Source: Sphingobacteriia bacterium
GTDB lineage: Bacteria > Bacteroidota > Bacteroidia > Bacteroidales > UBA7960
DNA: 64,000 bases
Direction: 5' to 3'
Assembly: GCA_011390785.1 (NCBI GenBank)
Contig: JAABRR010000003.1
Coordinates: forward strand, 115,662 to 179,661
This document shows positions 34,193 through 44,697 of this stretch, piece by piece (position 1 is the stretch's first letter; each line of letters opens with the position of its first letter). The position numbers and the translations under genes were made by a program. The notes beneath the pieces are model-generated. The model saw nothing but the letters and a program-made list of their open reading frames with translations. It was not told the origin of the DNA and did no database searches.

Positions 34193-34711
34193 TTACCTCT
34201 CCGTAGCCTGTTTTTCAGGGTATTTGTCGTAATTGGGTTCAAAGAACCTTACTTCAGGAAGTTGTCTGAGTTGTTTTACTGTTTCCATTTGTGTTATTGC
34301 AAGAACCAGATGGGTAAAATACTCCCCTTCACTCAATAAAATATCTTCTACTTCCAAAGATGCGTTTTCTGCTCTTTCAAGTTCAAGAGCAATAGCGATA
34401 ATTTCTGTTCTGGCATTCATAATCTGCTGGATGGCATCGGATTCCAATTCTTCATCCATGTAAGGATAAGCACTATAGCCTATGGTTGCGGATTCTTCTC
34501 CCTGTATAATTGCGCTCCATGCCATATGATCGGATGCGTCCTTCCAGTTGAAATCGCCGGTTTCACTTATCGATTTGCTTATAATGTTATTGATCTGCTC
34601 TACTGACAGGGGTTTGCTTAGGTCTGTTTCATCCTTCTCACAGGAATTTACGACAATAAGCAGAGCCGACAGTATTAAATATAGAAGGTAATATCTTGAA
34701 AGCCTTTCCAT
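34193..34711 (-). CDS. Lipoprotein, possibly an isolated protease pro-domain-like protein
   Basis: 172 aa with lipobox LLIVVNSC (Cys 24). The remainder is acidic and helical and ends in QLRQLPEVRFFEPNY. The segment resembles the N-terminal pro-regions of secreted subtilases, in which such a block precedes the catalytic domain, but no protease domain follows: the frame stops 16 codons later. It could be an inhibitor or a truncated gene. It begins 24 bp before the symporter gene's end, same strand. Confidence 0.5.
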   Translation of the reverse strand: MERLSRYYLLYLILSALLIVVNSCEKDETDLSKPLSVEQINNIISKSISETGDFNWKDASDHMAWSAIIQGEESATIGYSAYPYMDEELESDAIQQIMNARTEIIAIALELERAENASLEVEDILLSEGEYFTHLVLAITQMETVKQLRQLPEVRFFEPNYDKYPEKQATER

Positions 34712-34734
34712 ATCTTTTGTGTTATTTAATAGGG

Positions 34735-36576
34735 CTAAATAGATTTTAGTTTATTCCACGATCTGTAAAGCAAAATGCCCGATACCAAAGCGATACCTAA
34801 AAACAGAAGAGCTTGCAAAGTATTTCCGTAAAGGGTGTTTCCAATAGCAAACAGCACACTGTAGATGGCTATACTACCCAATATCATGCAAAGGATGCCG
34901 GTTGGAACATCCCATTTAAGGTTTGATTCCTTAACAAGGATAATATTTTCTTCGGCAGCTTCATCCACTACTTTTTTCCAGCCTGGGCCACCGGGACGTA
35001 TTTTGGTGTAAAAGTTTCTGAGGGTTTGCTTATCGATGGGTTCGGTTAAAAAGGTTACGATTATCCAGGTTGTGGAGGTAAGAAACACTACCCCGGTAAA
35101 TTTAATGATGTTCCAGTAGCCAAGGGTAGTGGTAATTCCGAAAACTTCAATCATATTGTTTTCCAGGCGAATCATAACCAGGTTTTCTACCAGGATAAAG
35201 AACAGTGAGAAAACACCGGCACCCACCATGGCTGCCATCTCTGACCAGGCATTGATGCGCCACCAAAACCAACGCAAAATGTAAATCAGTCCGGTGCCGG
35301 CACCAATCATCAGCAGGTACTGGAAGGCTTGCAGTGCATTTTGAAGTACAAGTGCCAGCAGAACAGAAAAAAACATCAGGGTTACAGTGCTCAATCTGCC
35401 AAAACGGACTTTTTGTTTTTCGGTGGCTTTAGGGTTGTAAAAACGACCGTAGAAATCGTTAACGAGGTATGAAGAGCCCCAGTTTAGTTGAGATGCGGTA
35501 GTTGACATGTAAGCAGCAATGAGAGATGCAACAACCAGTCCGAGCAGGCCCGGAGGTAAAAACTCCCGTAACATTGCCGGATAGGCAAAGTCGTTTTTAA
35601 TGTATTGGGTAGAAACTTCCGGAAAACGGTCAACCATTGACTGAATATCGGGAAAAACAATAAGTGATGCCAGGCCAACCACAATCCAGGGCCATGGACG
35701 CAGTGCATAGTGGAAGAAGTTGAACAACAATGTTGCCCCCACGGCATGATCTTCGTTTTTAGCCGACAGCATCCGTTGAGCCACATAGCCGCCACCACCG
35801 GGCTCTGCACCTGGATACCAGGCGGCCCACCATTGCACTGCCAGGGGAATCAGGAATATGCTTAGAAACAATTCGGGTTGCGACATGCTGGGCATGAAAC
35901 TGAGCTTATCTACTACGTTAGGGTGTGAAAAAAGGTTGGATAATCCACCGATTTCGGGTGAACGGGTAACATAAACTGCCGCTATCACAGCACCAAACAT
36001 GGCAAAGCTAAACTGAAAAAGGTCGGTCCATAAAATCGATTTTAAGCCTCCCAAGCCACTGTAAAAAACCACGATAACAGCTGCTATAATTAAGGCAGGT
36101 GCAGGTTGTAGTCCAAGCATTACACCGGCAATTTTTATAAAGGCCAGAGAAACGCTGGCAATAACCATTACATTAAAGAAAAATCCGAGATAGATAGCTC
36201 TGAATCCGCGCAGAAACGCTGCCATTTTGCCACTGTAGCGCAATTCGTAAAATTCGAGATCCGTCATAACCTGTGAGCGGTTCCATAACTTGGCGTACAC
36301 AAACACGGTAAGCATACCCGTAAGCAAAAATGCCCACCACAACCAGTTGCTGGCTACACCCTGTGTGCGTACCATGTCGGTAACCAGGTTGGGCGTATCT
36401 GCAGAAAAGGTGGTGGCAACCATGGAAACCCCCAATAACCACCAGGGCATACTGCGGCCCGAAAGAAAGAAGTTAGCGGTGCTGTTACCTGCCTGTCGCG
36501 AAGCAAGGTATCCGATAGTAAGCAATATCACGAAAAAAATCGACAAAATCGTCCAGTCAATGGTTTGTAGAATCAT
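34735..36576 (-). CDS. Sodium:solute symporter family protein
   Basis: 613 aa, about 13-14 transmembrane helices, LeuT-fold symporter of the SSS family. NFFLSGRSMPWWLLGVSM and the TM1-2 region TTFSADTPNLVTDMVR are characteristic, as is GLKSILWTDLFQF. Na+-driven uptake of a sugar, carboxylate or similar solute is expected; the long C-terminal part (FYTKIRPGGPGWKKV) recurs in Bacteroidota homologues. Transcribed before the small lipoprotein gene. Confidence 0.88.
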   Translation of the reverse strand: MILQTIDWTILSIFFVILLTIGYLASRQAGNSTANFFLSGRSMPWWLLGVSMVATTFSADTPNLVTDMVRTQGVASNWLWWAFLLTGMLTVFVYAKLWNRSQVMTDLEFYELRYSGKMAAFLRGFRAIYLGFFFNVMVIASVSLAFIKIAGVMLGLQPAPALIIAAVIVVFYSGLGGLKSILWTDLFQFSFAMFGAVIAAVYVTRSPEIGGLSNLFSHPNVVDKLSFMPSMSQPELFLSIFLIPLAVQWWAAWYPGAEPGGGGYVAQRMLSAKNEDHAVGATLLFNFFHYALRPWPWIVVGLASLIVFPDIQSMVDRFPEVSTQYIKNDFAYPAMLREFLPPGLLGLVVASLIAAYMSTTASQLNWGSSYLVNDFYGRFYNPKATEKQKVRFGRLSTVTLMFFSVLLALVLQNALQAFQYLLMIGAGTGLIYILRWFWWRINAWSEMAAMVGAGVFSLFFILVENLVMIRLENNMIEVFGITTTLGYWNIIKFTGVVFLTSTTWIIVTFLTEPIDKQTLRNFYTKIRPGGPGWKKVVDEAAEENIILVKESNLKWDVPTGILCMILGSIAIYSVLFAIGNTLYGNTLQALLFLGIALVSGILLYRSWNKLKSI

Positions 36577-37030
36577 AGCGCTTTAGAGTTGTTGAAAGTG
36601 AATGATTTGGGGGACTAATTAATATTTTTTGTTTAGTTTCAAATATTTGAGTTAAAAACTGCTACAGGTAAGTGTTGTTTTGATTTTAATAAAATTTACC
36701 TGACACTCTTGTTTGAAAATTTGCTAAAAGTATAAAAAATTAGGTTGATAGCTGCCCATTTTTTATCTTACTTGAATAATTCTTTTGCGGGCCAATCTTC
36801 AAATATCAATTATTTCCCGGTTTATTGAAATACATATTTATTTTTATTAGTGTACGGTAAACATATTGAGATTTGGCTTCCCTGATACTTCGTGGTCTCC
36901 CTTCTGTCTAATGACGGGGGTTTCTGGAGTTTGCACAGGGATGGGGAAAATTGTAATTCCCAGAGTGGGTTCTGCAATTAATTATAACCGATAAATATAA
37001 CCGGGTACCCAGAACCGGACGTAAGGTAGT
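36577..37030. other. Intergenic region, no gene seen
   Basis: 454 bp of AT-rich sequence upstream of the symporter. The only structure is CAGGTAA (36665-36671) with TTACCTG (36696-36702), a widely spaced 7-bp inverted repeat. No convincing promoter or RNA. Confidence 0.4.
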
Positions 37031-37789
37031 TTATTCCCTATTTTTAAAGAAACCTGCAATATCCAAAGCAATGCCTGTGTGCAAGCGGAATCCGCTCCAG
37101 TTTGATCTTACTGCCTGGTTATTACTATTAATCAAGACCATGTTTTTATTTTCAACCCCTTTGAGTTGGGCATCTCGTTCCAGCTGATACCCTGCAGCAA
37201 AATGTAAAGATAATCCGGGGGTAAGTTCATAAACCAGGCCTGGTCCAAACTCTACGTAAACTGAATTCCCAAGAAACCTGTATTCATCAGATTGATCCAG
37301 AATATTATAAACAGTAATATCTTCTTTTAGCTTTAAATATGACATCAGGAAACCTGCTCTTACCCTTAGGAAACCCTTTAGCCGGCCATTGCCAAACAAC
37401 CCGTTATTATAACTGGTGTATCCTAAGCCTAACATATAGCCTGATGCAAGCATGTCAAGTGCATAATTGCCCGAATAGTCAGCCAGGTGATTTCTTCCAC
37501 CTGTGTACTGGTATGTGAAATCAACTGATATTGAGTGACGCGGGTTTATTAGATATTCCTGCCCTATCATCCAGTTGTAATAATTTGGAAATCTGTCCAT
37601 TGCTCTAATCCCCTGAAAAGGAACGCCATCAGCTATCAGTCCGTCCTGAAATTCTTTCAAACTATATAGTTGATAAAAACCATAGCCCCCGGATGCAAAT
37701 GTGCGGAGTTTTTGGGTATAACTGGTATGACTTCCAAATACCAGGATTAAAATAACTAACATCCTTAAGGGGTAATAACTTATGGTCAT
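37031..37789 (-). CDS. Outer-membrane protein with beta-barrel character
   Basis: 252 aa: signal peptide (LRMLVILILVFGSHTSYTQ) and a barrel-like chain with repeated aromatic girdle patterns (SVDFTYQYTGG, YMLGLGYTSY, KGFLRVRAGFLMSYLKL, SVYVEFGPGLVYEL). No specific family recognised. It lies 14 bp downstream of the large lipoprotein gene and is presumably co-transcribed with it. Confidence 0.65.
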   Translation of the reverse strand: MTISYYPLRMLVILILVFGSHTSYTQKLRTFASGGYGFYQLYSLKEFQDGLIADGVPFQGIRAMDRFPNYYNWMIGQEYLINPRHSISVDFTYQYTGGRNHLADYSGNYALDMLASGYMLGLGYTSYNNGLFGNGRLKGFLRVRAGFLMSYLKLKEDITVYNILDQSDEYRFLGNSVYVEFGPGLVYELTPGLSLHFAAGYQLERDAQLKGVENKNMVLINSNNQAVRSNWSGFRLHTGIALDIAGFFKNRE

Positions 37790-37803
37790 ATCTTATTAAA
37801 TAT

Positions 37804-39636
37804 CTAATTCTTATTCAGGTAATTTGTTATATCCCAGGCGCTTCCATTAAAACCAAATAATACATTATTATAAAGTTTTGGATTGAAATCTGAGCAATTA
37901 GTGCTGAACAAAACATCATTGTTTTCAAGGTTTAATACGTGAGCCTTATTACTTTCTGGTGCATTTAAAAGCATATATCCGGAAACCGGGTCAATATTAC
38001 AAATAACCGAAGGTTCCGGAAGCACCCACGATTGTTCATGCACTATACCAGGTAACCTGTAAGATGATAAAACAGGTTCATCTTTTTGGGAAATGTAAAC
38101 CTTCCCGGAATCAAACGGATCAAACAATACAGATATATTTGACTGGCTATTGTGATGAATTAATTCATATTGGTTGTCAATCTGCTGATATAGCCATAAG
38201 CCATTCTGTGTTGTGATACCAGCGTAATCAGCATCCAATGACATCCCAATACCCTGCCATCTGGAGTGCTCGGGCATTTCAACAATATCAAAGGCTGTGG
38301 TCAGTTGTTGACTATTCACATCATATAGCCTGAATTGACCTTCTAAAACTGTGGCTACCTTATCATTTTGTGCTAAAAACAGGTAGCTTCGTGATGCATC
38401 TGCTCCAAGATCAATAAAAACCGGATTTTCAAGATGCTTATTTTCAAAGACAACAATATTTTGAGAAGTTGATAGGGCAAGTTGATGACTGCCAATCAAA
38501 GAAGAAAAACCGCATTCTGGCTGATAGCCGTCAAAATCATATGGGAAGCTGTTTGCAATTTCAAGGCTTTTGCTATCAACCAATAGTATTTCATTATCCG
38601 AAGTTGCATAAATAAGCTTTTCATCGTTATTAAATGCATAGTTGGTGTAATTGGTAGTTAAAAATTCCCCTGAATGATAATTGTGGTAGGTCCTGACAAT
38701 TCTTGAATTGCAACACTCACAGTCAATAGCCGGAATTGTAATTAGCTCATAACTGCCAACGGTGCCAAAAAAGGGATTTACCGCAATTGCAAAAGATTGA
38801 AATGAAGCATTCATTAAAGTATCGGGTGGGAAAGGAGAGGGTCTTCTTATAATTGTGTTTCTGGAAGAGAATCTATCATCCATCAAAGAAATACGAACAC
38901 TATCTGCCGGGAGTGATTCAAAGTGCAACGATGGCAATGCTGTTTCAATGTTAAGGGTGGTAGTACTTACTTCAACCTGTCCTTTCACTTTGCAAACCAG
39001 TCTGTAACCCGATTCTCCGCCCACATGGCATGAGTCAATTGCTGTAGTTACTCCTGGTTCGGAAATTACTGCCAGGGACCTGGGTGTCCATGGACTGTAT
39101 CTGATAAGCTCATAATACCCGAAGTTGTATTGGGTGCAAGAATCCCATGTAAGGGCTAAAAATCCATCATCATTTTTATGGAAATGAATTGAAAGTTCAG
39201 GAGCTTCACGATGATCTGATACCAAAATCCAATGTTTTTCTGCCTGATAAAGTTCGGCATCCAATTGATCGGCAATACTGCCTGTGCCTGAATTAAACAA
39301 AAGATCAGCTTTCAACACATGGTATCCGGGAGTAAAATCAACTGGGTTCAGATCTATCTCACCGATACTTTCACTTATTTCAAACACCTGCTCCCCAACT
39401 GTAATTTTTCCGGTGTAAAAAGGTCTTCCATCTGACTGAAAATTATACTGAATCTTTGTTGATTCAAATAGTTCTAACGTATCACCCTGGGGGGATAAAT
39501 TAATATCAATCTCCGCAAAAGGCAATGGGGGTTCAATTTCACTTATGAACTCTTTTTCTGAAATATATTCGCAGGCTGAGAGAAAGCAACCTGCAAACAA
39601 AATCAATATAAGGATGCGAAAAGTGTAGTTTGCCAT
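37804..39636 (-). CDS. Large lipoprotein with probable beta-propeller, unknown function
   Basis: 610 aa from the ATG at 39636 (a TTG two codons upstream is less likely). Lipobox FLSAC in residues 17-22. The first half looks like Ig/fibronectin-like beta domains. The second half (about 330-600) has repeated short blocks such as KLIYATSDNEILLVDSKSL and KVATVLEGQFRLYDVNSQ, typical of WD/YVTN-like propellers. A Cys cluster DCECCNSR lies in the middle. Exposed on the cell surface or in the periplasm. With the barrel protein at 37031 it forms a two-gene unit; no pathway can be named. Confidence 0.7.
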   Translation of the reverse strand: MANYTFRILILILFAGCFLSACEYISEKEFISEIEPPLPFAEIDINLSPQGDTLELFESTKIQYNFQSDGRPFYTGKITVGEQVFEISESIGEIDLNPVDFTPGYHVLKADLLFNSGTGSIADQLDAELYQAEKHWILVSDHREAPELSIHFHKNDDGFLALTWDSCTQYNFGYYELIRYSPWTPRSLAVISEPGVTTAIDSCHVGGESGYRLVCKVKGQVEVSTTTLNIETALPSLHFESLPADSVRISLMDDRFSSRNTIIRRPSPFPPDTLMNASFQSFAIAVNPFFGTVGSYELITIPAIDCECCNSRIVRTYHNYHSGEFLTTNYTNYAFNNDEKLIYATSDNEILLVDSKSLEIANSFPYDFDGYQPECGFSSLIGSHQLALSTSQNIVVFENKHLENPVFIDLGADASRSYLFLAQNDKVATVLEGQFRLYDVNSQQLTTAFDIVEMPEHSRWQGIGMSLDADYAGITTQNGLWLYQQIDNQYELIHHNSQSNISVLFDPFDSGKVYISQKDEPVLSSYRLPGIVHEQSWVLPEPSVICNIDPVSGYMLLNAPESNKAHVLNLENNDVLFSTNCSDFNPKLYNNVLFGFNGSAWDITNYLNKN

Positions 39637-39805
39637 TGTCAATTTGAAATATCCGGGTTCAATCTAAATAAATTCAACTCCCTTCTGGTAGAAGATTTCT
39701 TCTTAAACAAAAACAATCCAAAAATAAAACTATTTGCAGTTGCAAAAAGTATTTTAACATATTTGTTGTAATGTATAAAAGAAGCCAACTGTAGTAAGTA
39801 ATCCT

Positions 39806-40035
39806 TAAGCGCCGTTTTGTCTTGTCCTTAATTCCACTATTCTTTCGGGAGGAACAAAGCCCTCACGGGTAACCCGCCCATTCTTGCAAAGAGAAAATAA
39901 GCTCCCAGAAATGCCCCGTCAATAATCCCGTTAAACCAGTATCTAGTAGGAAATTCGGGTGCAAATGCCATAAATCCGTACAATAGTATTACGTAAAATG
40001 CCCGGTCCCTATGGCATAAATGTATAGCAAGCCGG
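39806..40035 (-). pseudogene. Truncated copy of the small membrane protein gene at 51441-51851
   Basis: The sequence 39806-40010 aligns with 51403-51600 at roughly 80% identity, including the bases beyond the stop codon, and then jumps to sequence corresponding to about 51765-51790. An internal deletion and several indels destroy the frame. The flanks 39643-39805 and 40036-40521 hold no gene; ATTACAT (40262-40268) and ATGTAAT (40277-40283) form an inverted repeat upstream of the hybrid sensor gene. Confidence 0.75.
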
Positions 40036-40521
40036 CTATTTAAGTTAAATCAACCACCAATTAAAGTAGCGATTACCAAAACCGGCAGTATATTGGGCAT
40101 TATCAAAAAATTAGTTAATGAAAACTTGATAAAATCAGCAAAACTAACCATAAAATAAGTACTTTCAGGGTGTAATTGAAAATTAAAAAATGCAATTCGT
40201 TTACATCTGGAAATCGCTGGTAAAGTTAATTGAACGCAAAAGATGCGTTTTAAGATAATTGATTACATTAATTTGTATGTAATTGATAATGTGCACTCAG
40301 GTATTTAATGTCTGAATTGATTTGGAGCAAATAAATGAAAGCCTATTTTACAATAAGAGAAGGTATCTTTAAGAAAAGCTTCAAATAATTGCAATTATAA
40401 AGAATACAAAAGTCTCGATTGCGTAATGGAACGATTTGGGATAGCAAATATTAAATGTTCTTCGAGCCTGCTATGTCATTCAGGCAAATCAGTGTTTTGG
40501 AGAATTCGCAACGGGAACAAA

Positions 40522-43500
40522 ATGTTGAAAATCCTGCTTGTGCTGATTTGGATAACGGTTGTTGGAAAAAATGTATTCTCCTCTGATTCTTATTCACTTC
40601 AAGATAATCGATTATATAAAACCCGGCATCTAACCATTACCGACGGACTTCCGTCAAATACAATTACAGCGATTGTAAAAGACAATCAGGGCTATTTATG
40701 GTTTGGAACTACTGATGGCTTATGCAGATGGGATGGTGCCAGCGCTGCGATCTTTAGGAAAGATCCAGCTGATAGTACTTCAATTATTGGAAATAGCATA
40801 CCCCGTAACGGATTAATTTGGGACGAAAAACACAACAACCTGATCATTGGGATGAATGAGGGAATTAGCATATTCAATCCCTTAACAAAGCTTAGCAGGA
40901 ATTACTTTGTTGATCCCACTAACTCAGGTACCTTAACTGCTGCAGTAAATGCTGTGTTGGTTGACAGGCAGGGAATTATCTGGGCTGGCACCGATAATGG
41001 CTTTAGCCGGTTTAATGCACCAACCGAAGTTTTTTTCAATTATTTATACCAGGGAAAAATTCCTGATGATGCTTTTTTAGATCGCATCTCAATAAACATG
41101 ATACATGACATCTGCCAGGATGTGAATAACGATTCCGTTTTATGGATAGCGTCATTGGCCGGATTGTTAAAATTTAACAAGCACACCGAAATAATTAATT
41201 GGTTTTATTACCCTGATAACGATTATCTAAGAGAGATCAATCAGTTCAATTTAATTGTACCGCATTCAAATGGAGAACTTTTTATTGGTACCTGGAACTT
41301 TGATATGGTTGTGTTTGACACAAAAAGTGAAAAATTTACCAGGCGATATGGCCCTTTAGCTCAAAATGAACCTATCATTAGCAGCAGAATTGTACCCTTT
41401 GCGATTCGACCGGATGGTAATATCTGGATATCATCAAAGCAAGGAATAGGAATTTTTGAACCACAAAGCGGCAACATCAACTTTATTCAATCTTTTAAAA
41501 ATGACAAAGGTCATTTTTTTGCACCCGAGCTGTATTTCATCGACAATGAGGGGCATCTGTGGCTTGGTTCATCAACCGGAGTTTTTATACTTAATCCGGT
41601 AAATCAATGGGTAAAAAACTACTTTATTGATCCTTTGGATGAAGAACATTGGTACCTGACCCTTTCTCTTTTTGAAGATACCCTGAATAACGAAATACTC
41701 GTAGGCTACGGAAGGGGTGAAGGATTGCATTATTTCAATCTTGAAACAAACAAGTTTGGCGTGGTGTCTTATGAGCAAAGAATTATATCGGAATACAACC
41801 TTACTGAAATAACCGGATTGCAAAACGGAAAAATCTTGTTTCTAACTTCCGACGAAATTTATCAATATACTCCTGATGGCAAAAGAACCAGAGCCCTTAA
41901 CTATCCCTACAACCATTTCCCATCTTTTACAGATATTAAGCAGGATGCCAGCGGGCGGATATGGGTTGCTTCTTCAACTATGGGTTTACAACAGTACTTT
42001 CCAGAAAATAACACAGTAAGAAATATACGCAACTGGAGCCATATTTTTACTTCCGGTCATCAGCACCCCTTGTTTGCTGAATTGTATATCGATACACAAA
42101 ACAGGATATGGTTTCGCCGAAGGGGCGAATCATATGGTTATTATAACCCTGAAACCGATTCATTGTGTTATTTCAGTGGTGCAGAAAATAGATTTGATCT
42201 CACATGTTTTGGCGAAATCCTTAACGATACACTTTGGGTGGCAACGGCAACTCAGGGAATAGGGTTTATTGATTTAAACAACGCTGATGAGGGTGTTAAG
42301 TTGATTAATTTTAGGAATGCTACCGAAACGGGAGTGATTGGAGATATGATTTTTGATCAACAAGGCAGAATTTGGTGTCTGAAAGAGAATGGTCTTCTGT
42401 GCATCAATACAAATACAGGTGCTTCGGTGTTGTTTGATGAGAATTATGGAATACCCCTTGTCGATGATTGGTCTGATAGAGGCGCCCTCATCCCGGGTCA
42501 GTTAAAACTTTTGTCTAACGGGCAAATAGCGATTGGTTACCGAAGAGGCCTGGGGTTTTTCCATCCCGACAGTCTCCGGGTTTCATGCCATACACCTGAG
42601 CCCTATTTCATGTCAATCCGAATTTTTGATGAAGAAATTTCTCCTGGAAATATCAGGCAGCTAAAATTGCCTTACAGGAAAAACTATTTTACGGTCCGCT
42701 ATTCCGCACTTGAACTATATTGTGAAGGAATTTCGTTTCGGCACCAACTTTCAGGGGTTGATCTTGACTGGCAGGAAAATCAGGAGCTAAATGAGGTAAC
42801 CTACGCAAATCTTCAACCAGGGTCGTATCAATTCTGTGTGCAGGCTGTGTTGGAATCGGGTTTGGGCGAAACCAAAGAATTGGTGTTAAACTTCCGGATT
42901 TTGCCACCATGGTGGAAAACGGTATGGGCCTATATAGCCTTTTTTATTATTGCTTTTTTATCGTTTTATTTATTTTATCGATTTCAGATCAACCGGCATT
43001 TAGCAAAGAGGGAAACATTACGTCTGCTTGAAATGGATGAATTGAAAACCAGGCTATATGCAAATATTACCCACGAATTCCGAACCCCAATTACATTAAT
43101 TATGGGTCTGGCAGAAGAACTAAAACTATCAAATGGATCTATCAAAAAGAAGCAATTCGAGAAAAAACTGGAGACAATTCATCGCAGTGGTGGCAATTTA
43201 CTTCATTTGGTGAATCAGATGCTGGATTTGGCAAAACTCGAACATGGTAATCTTAAAATACAACCCATCTTGTCCGATATCATTCCCTGGCTGCAATATG
43301 TTGTTGAAAGTCATCAGTCTTTGGCTTCATCCAAAGAAATTCAACTCACTTTTTACCCCGAAACACATTCGCTGAAGATGAATTATGATCCTGATCAGTT
43401 ATTGAAAGTAGTTTCTAACCTGTTGGTCAATGCCATTAAGTTTACAGAAATACGGGGTAAGGTAATCTGCCATGCAAAATATGTAACTTCCGACAAAACA

Positions 43501-44592
43501 TTTCATTTAAAAGTGATGGATAATGGTATTGGGATTCCAGAAGAAGAACAATCAAAAATTTTTGACCGCTTTTACCAGGTAGAATCGAAGAGCAGAAATG
43601 TAGAGAGGGGCGCGGGCATTGGCCTTTCGTTAACAAAAGAGATTGTGGAACAATTGGGGGGGATAATCTCTTTGAAAAGCCAGCCTGGCAAAGGGAGTGT
43701 GTTTGAAATAGTATTGCCGGTTTTGATTTCAGCACCTGAAATATTGCCAGATGAACTAACTTCCGAAAAACCATTGATGCTGGAATCCCAGTCTGAAGAT
43801 CAATTTGAAAAAGAACATCCGGAAGATTTCATAAACGGAAGTGAAAAACCCCTGGTGCTGCTGACAGAAGATAACCCCGATGTGGCTGGATATATTTGCG
43901 AAATCATAAGTGCTAAGTATAGAGTAAAATGGGCATCTGATGGTGAAAAAGGATTACAAATGGCATTTGAAATGATACCCGATCTGGTAATCACCGATGT
44001 AATGATGCCCGGTAAGGATGGCTTTGAAGTTTGCAATACCTTGAAGCTGGATGAACGTACCAATCACATACCTGTGGTAATGCTCACAGCCAAAGTTACA
44101 GATGCTGACAGGATATCAGGCTTTGAACGTGGTGCCGATGCCTATCTTACAAAACCTTTCAACAAAAAGGAATTACTGGTAAGACTCGAACAATTGTTAA
44201 AACTAAGGAGAAAACTACAGGATAAGTTTAGAAAACTGGAAATCATTCAGAGTCAAGCCAATACTCCTACTCCGGCGGAACAATTTATCCTGAAGGCGTT
44301 AAAAATCGTTGAATCAAACCTTGACGAATCATCCTTTAACGCAACAGGCCTGGCCAACGAAGTAAACCTGAGCGAAAGCCAGCTTTACCGAAAACTGAAA
44401 GCCATTTCAGGGAAATCAACCGCCATTTTTATCCGTACAGTCAGGCTGAAAAAAGCAAAAGAATTACTTATATCTTCCAATCTGTCAGTTTCTGAAATTG
44501 CTTACGAAGTGGGGTTTAATGACCCGGCCTGGTTCAGCAGGGTGTTTAAAGATGAGTTTGGCATTTCGCCAACGGAAGCAAGGGAGAACTAA
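40522..44592 (+). CDS. Hybrid two-component system sensor/AraC response regulator
   Basis: 1356 aa from the ATG at 40522, chosen because it starts a signal peptide (MLKILLVLIWITVVG). Order: periplasmic two-component-regulator propeller repeats (about 40-700; DGLPSNTITAIVKDNQGYLWFGT, quoted in part), Y_Y_Y domain (about 710-790), one membrane helix (near 800-822), HisKA with phospho-His 851 in ITHEFRTP, HATPase (NAIKF, GIGIPEEEQSKIF, GAGIGLSLTKE), receiver domain with Asp 1159 in ITDVMMPG and KPF, and a C-terminal AraC helix-turn-helix (about 1250-1356). Such one-protein systems usually sense a glycan and activate nearby genes. The direct-repeat promoters at 44629 and 46289 are likely targets. 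Confidence 0.93.
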   Translation: MLKILLVLIWITVVGKNVFSSDSYSLQDNRLYKTRHLTITDGLPSNTITAIVKDNQGYLWFGTTDGLCRWDGASAAIFRKDPADSTSIIGNSIPRNGLIWDEKHNNLIIGMNEGISIFNPLTKLSRNYFVDPTNSGTLTAAVNAVLVDRQGIIWAGTDNGFSRFNAPTEVFFNYLYQGKIPDDAFLDRISINMIHDICQDVNNDSVLWIASLAGLLKFNKHTEIINWFYYPDNDYLREINQFNLIVPHSNGELFIGTWNFDMVVFDTKSEKFTRRYGPLAQNEPIISSRIVPFAIRPDGNIWISSKQGIGIFEPQSGNINFIQSFKNDKGHFFAPELYFIDNEGHLWLGSSTGVFILNPVNQWVKNYFIDPLDEEHWYLTLSLFEDTLNNEILVGYGRGEGLHYFNLETNKFGVVSYEQRIISEYNLTEITGLQNGKILFLTSDEIYQYTPDGKRTRALNYPYNHFPSFTDIKQDASGRIWVASSTMGLQQYFPENNTVRNIRNWSHIFTSGHQHPLFAELYIDTQNRIWFRRRGESYGYYNPETDSLCYFSGAENRFDLTCFGEILNDTLWVATATQGIGFIDLNNADEGVKLINFRNATETGVIGDMIFDQQGRIWCLKENGLLCINTNTGASVLFDENYGIPLVDDWSDRGALIPGQLKLLSNGQIAIGYRRGLGFFHPDSLRVSCHTPEPYFMSIRIFDEEISPGNIRQLKLPYRKNYFTVRYSALELYCEGISFRHQLSGVDLDWQENQELNEVTYANLQPGSYQFCVQAVLESGLGETKELVLNFRILPPWWKTVWAYIAFFIIAFLSFYLFYRFQINRHLAKRETLRLLEMDELKTRLYANITHEFRTPITLIMGLAEELKLSNGSIKKKQFEKKLETIHRSGGNLLHLVNQMLDLAKLEHGNLKIQPILSDIIPWLQYVVESHQSLASSKEIQLTFYPETHSLKMNYDPDQLLKVVSNLLVNAIKFTEIRGKVICHAKYVTSDKTFHLKVMDNGIGIPEEEQSKIFDRFYQVESKSRNVERGAGIGLSLTKEIVEQLGGIISLKSQPGKGSVFEIVLPVLISAPEILPDELTSEKPLMLESQSEDQFEKEHPEDFINGSEKPLVLLTEDNPDVAGYICEIISAKYRVKWASDGEKGLQMAFEMIPDLVITDVMMPGKDGFEVCNTLKLDERTNHIPVVMLTAKVTDADRISGFERGADAYLTKPFNKKELLVRLEQLLKLRRKLQDKFRKLEIIQSQANTPTPAEQFILKALKIVESNLDESSFNATGLANEVNLSESQLYRKLKAISGKSTAIFIRTVRLKKAKELLISSNLSVSEIAYEVGFNDPAWFSRVFKDEFGISPTEAREN

Positions 44593-44628
44593 GAAGATAC
44601 TTTGGCTCAAATGAATTTGCATGAACCT

Positions 44629-44693
44629 GCATAAATACTCCATGTCTTTGCAGAAATACCACAAGCCACTTTCTCCAAATGCAGCTATTTTGG
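44629..44693 (+). promoter_or_regulatory. Direct-repeat promoter 1 (21-bp spacing)
   Basis: GCATAAATACTC (44629-44640) and GCAGAAATACCA (44650-44661) start 21 bp apart. A conserved core, AAATGCRGCTAYTTTGGCT, begins 27 bp after the second repeat start, with a near -7 box TATTTTGG at 44686-44693. The layout matches promoter 2 at 46289 base for base in spacing. Tandem sites two turns apart fit AraC-type dimers. Confidence 0.65.
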
Positions 44694-44697
44694 CTAT

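Noticed and set aside
36665..36702. CAGGTAA ... TTACCTG inverted repeat upstream of the symporter gene
   Set aside because: 24-bp spacing and only 7-bp arms; likely to occur by chance in AT-rich DNA.
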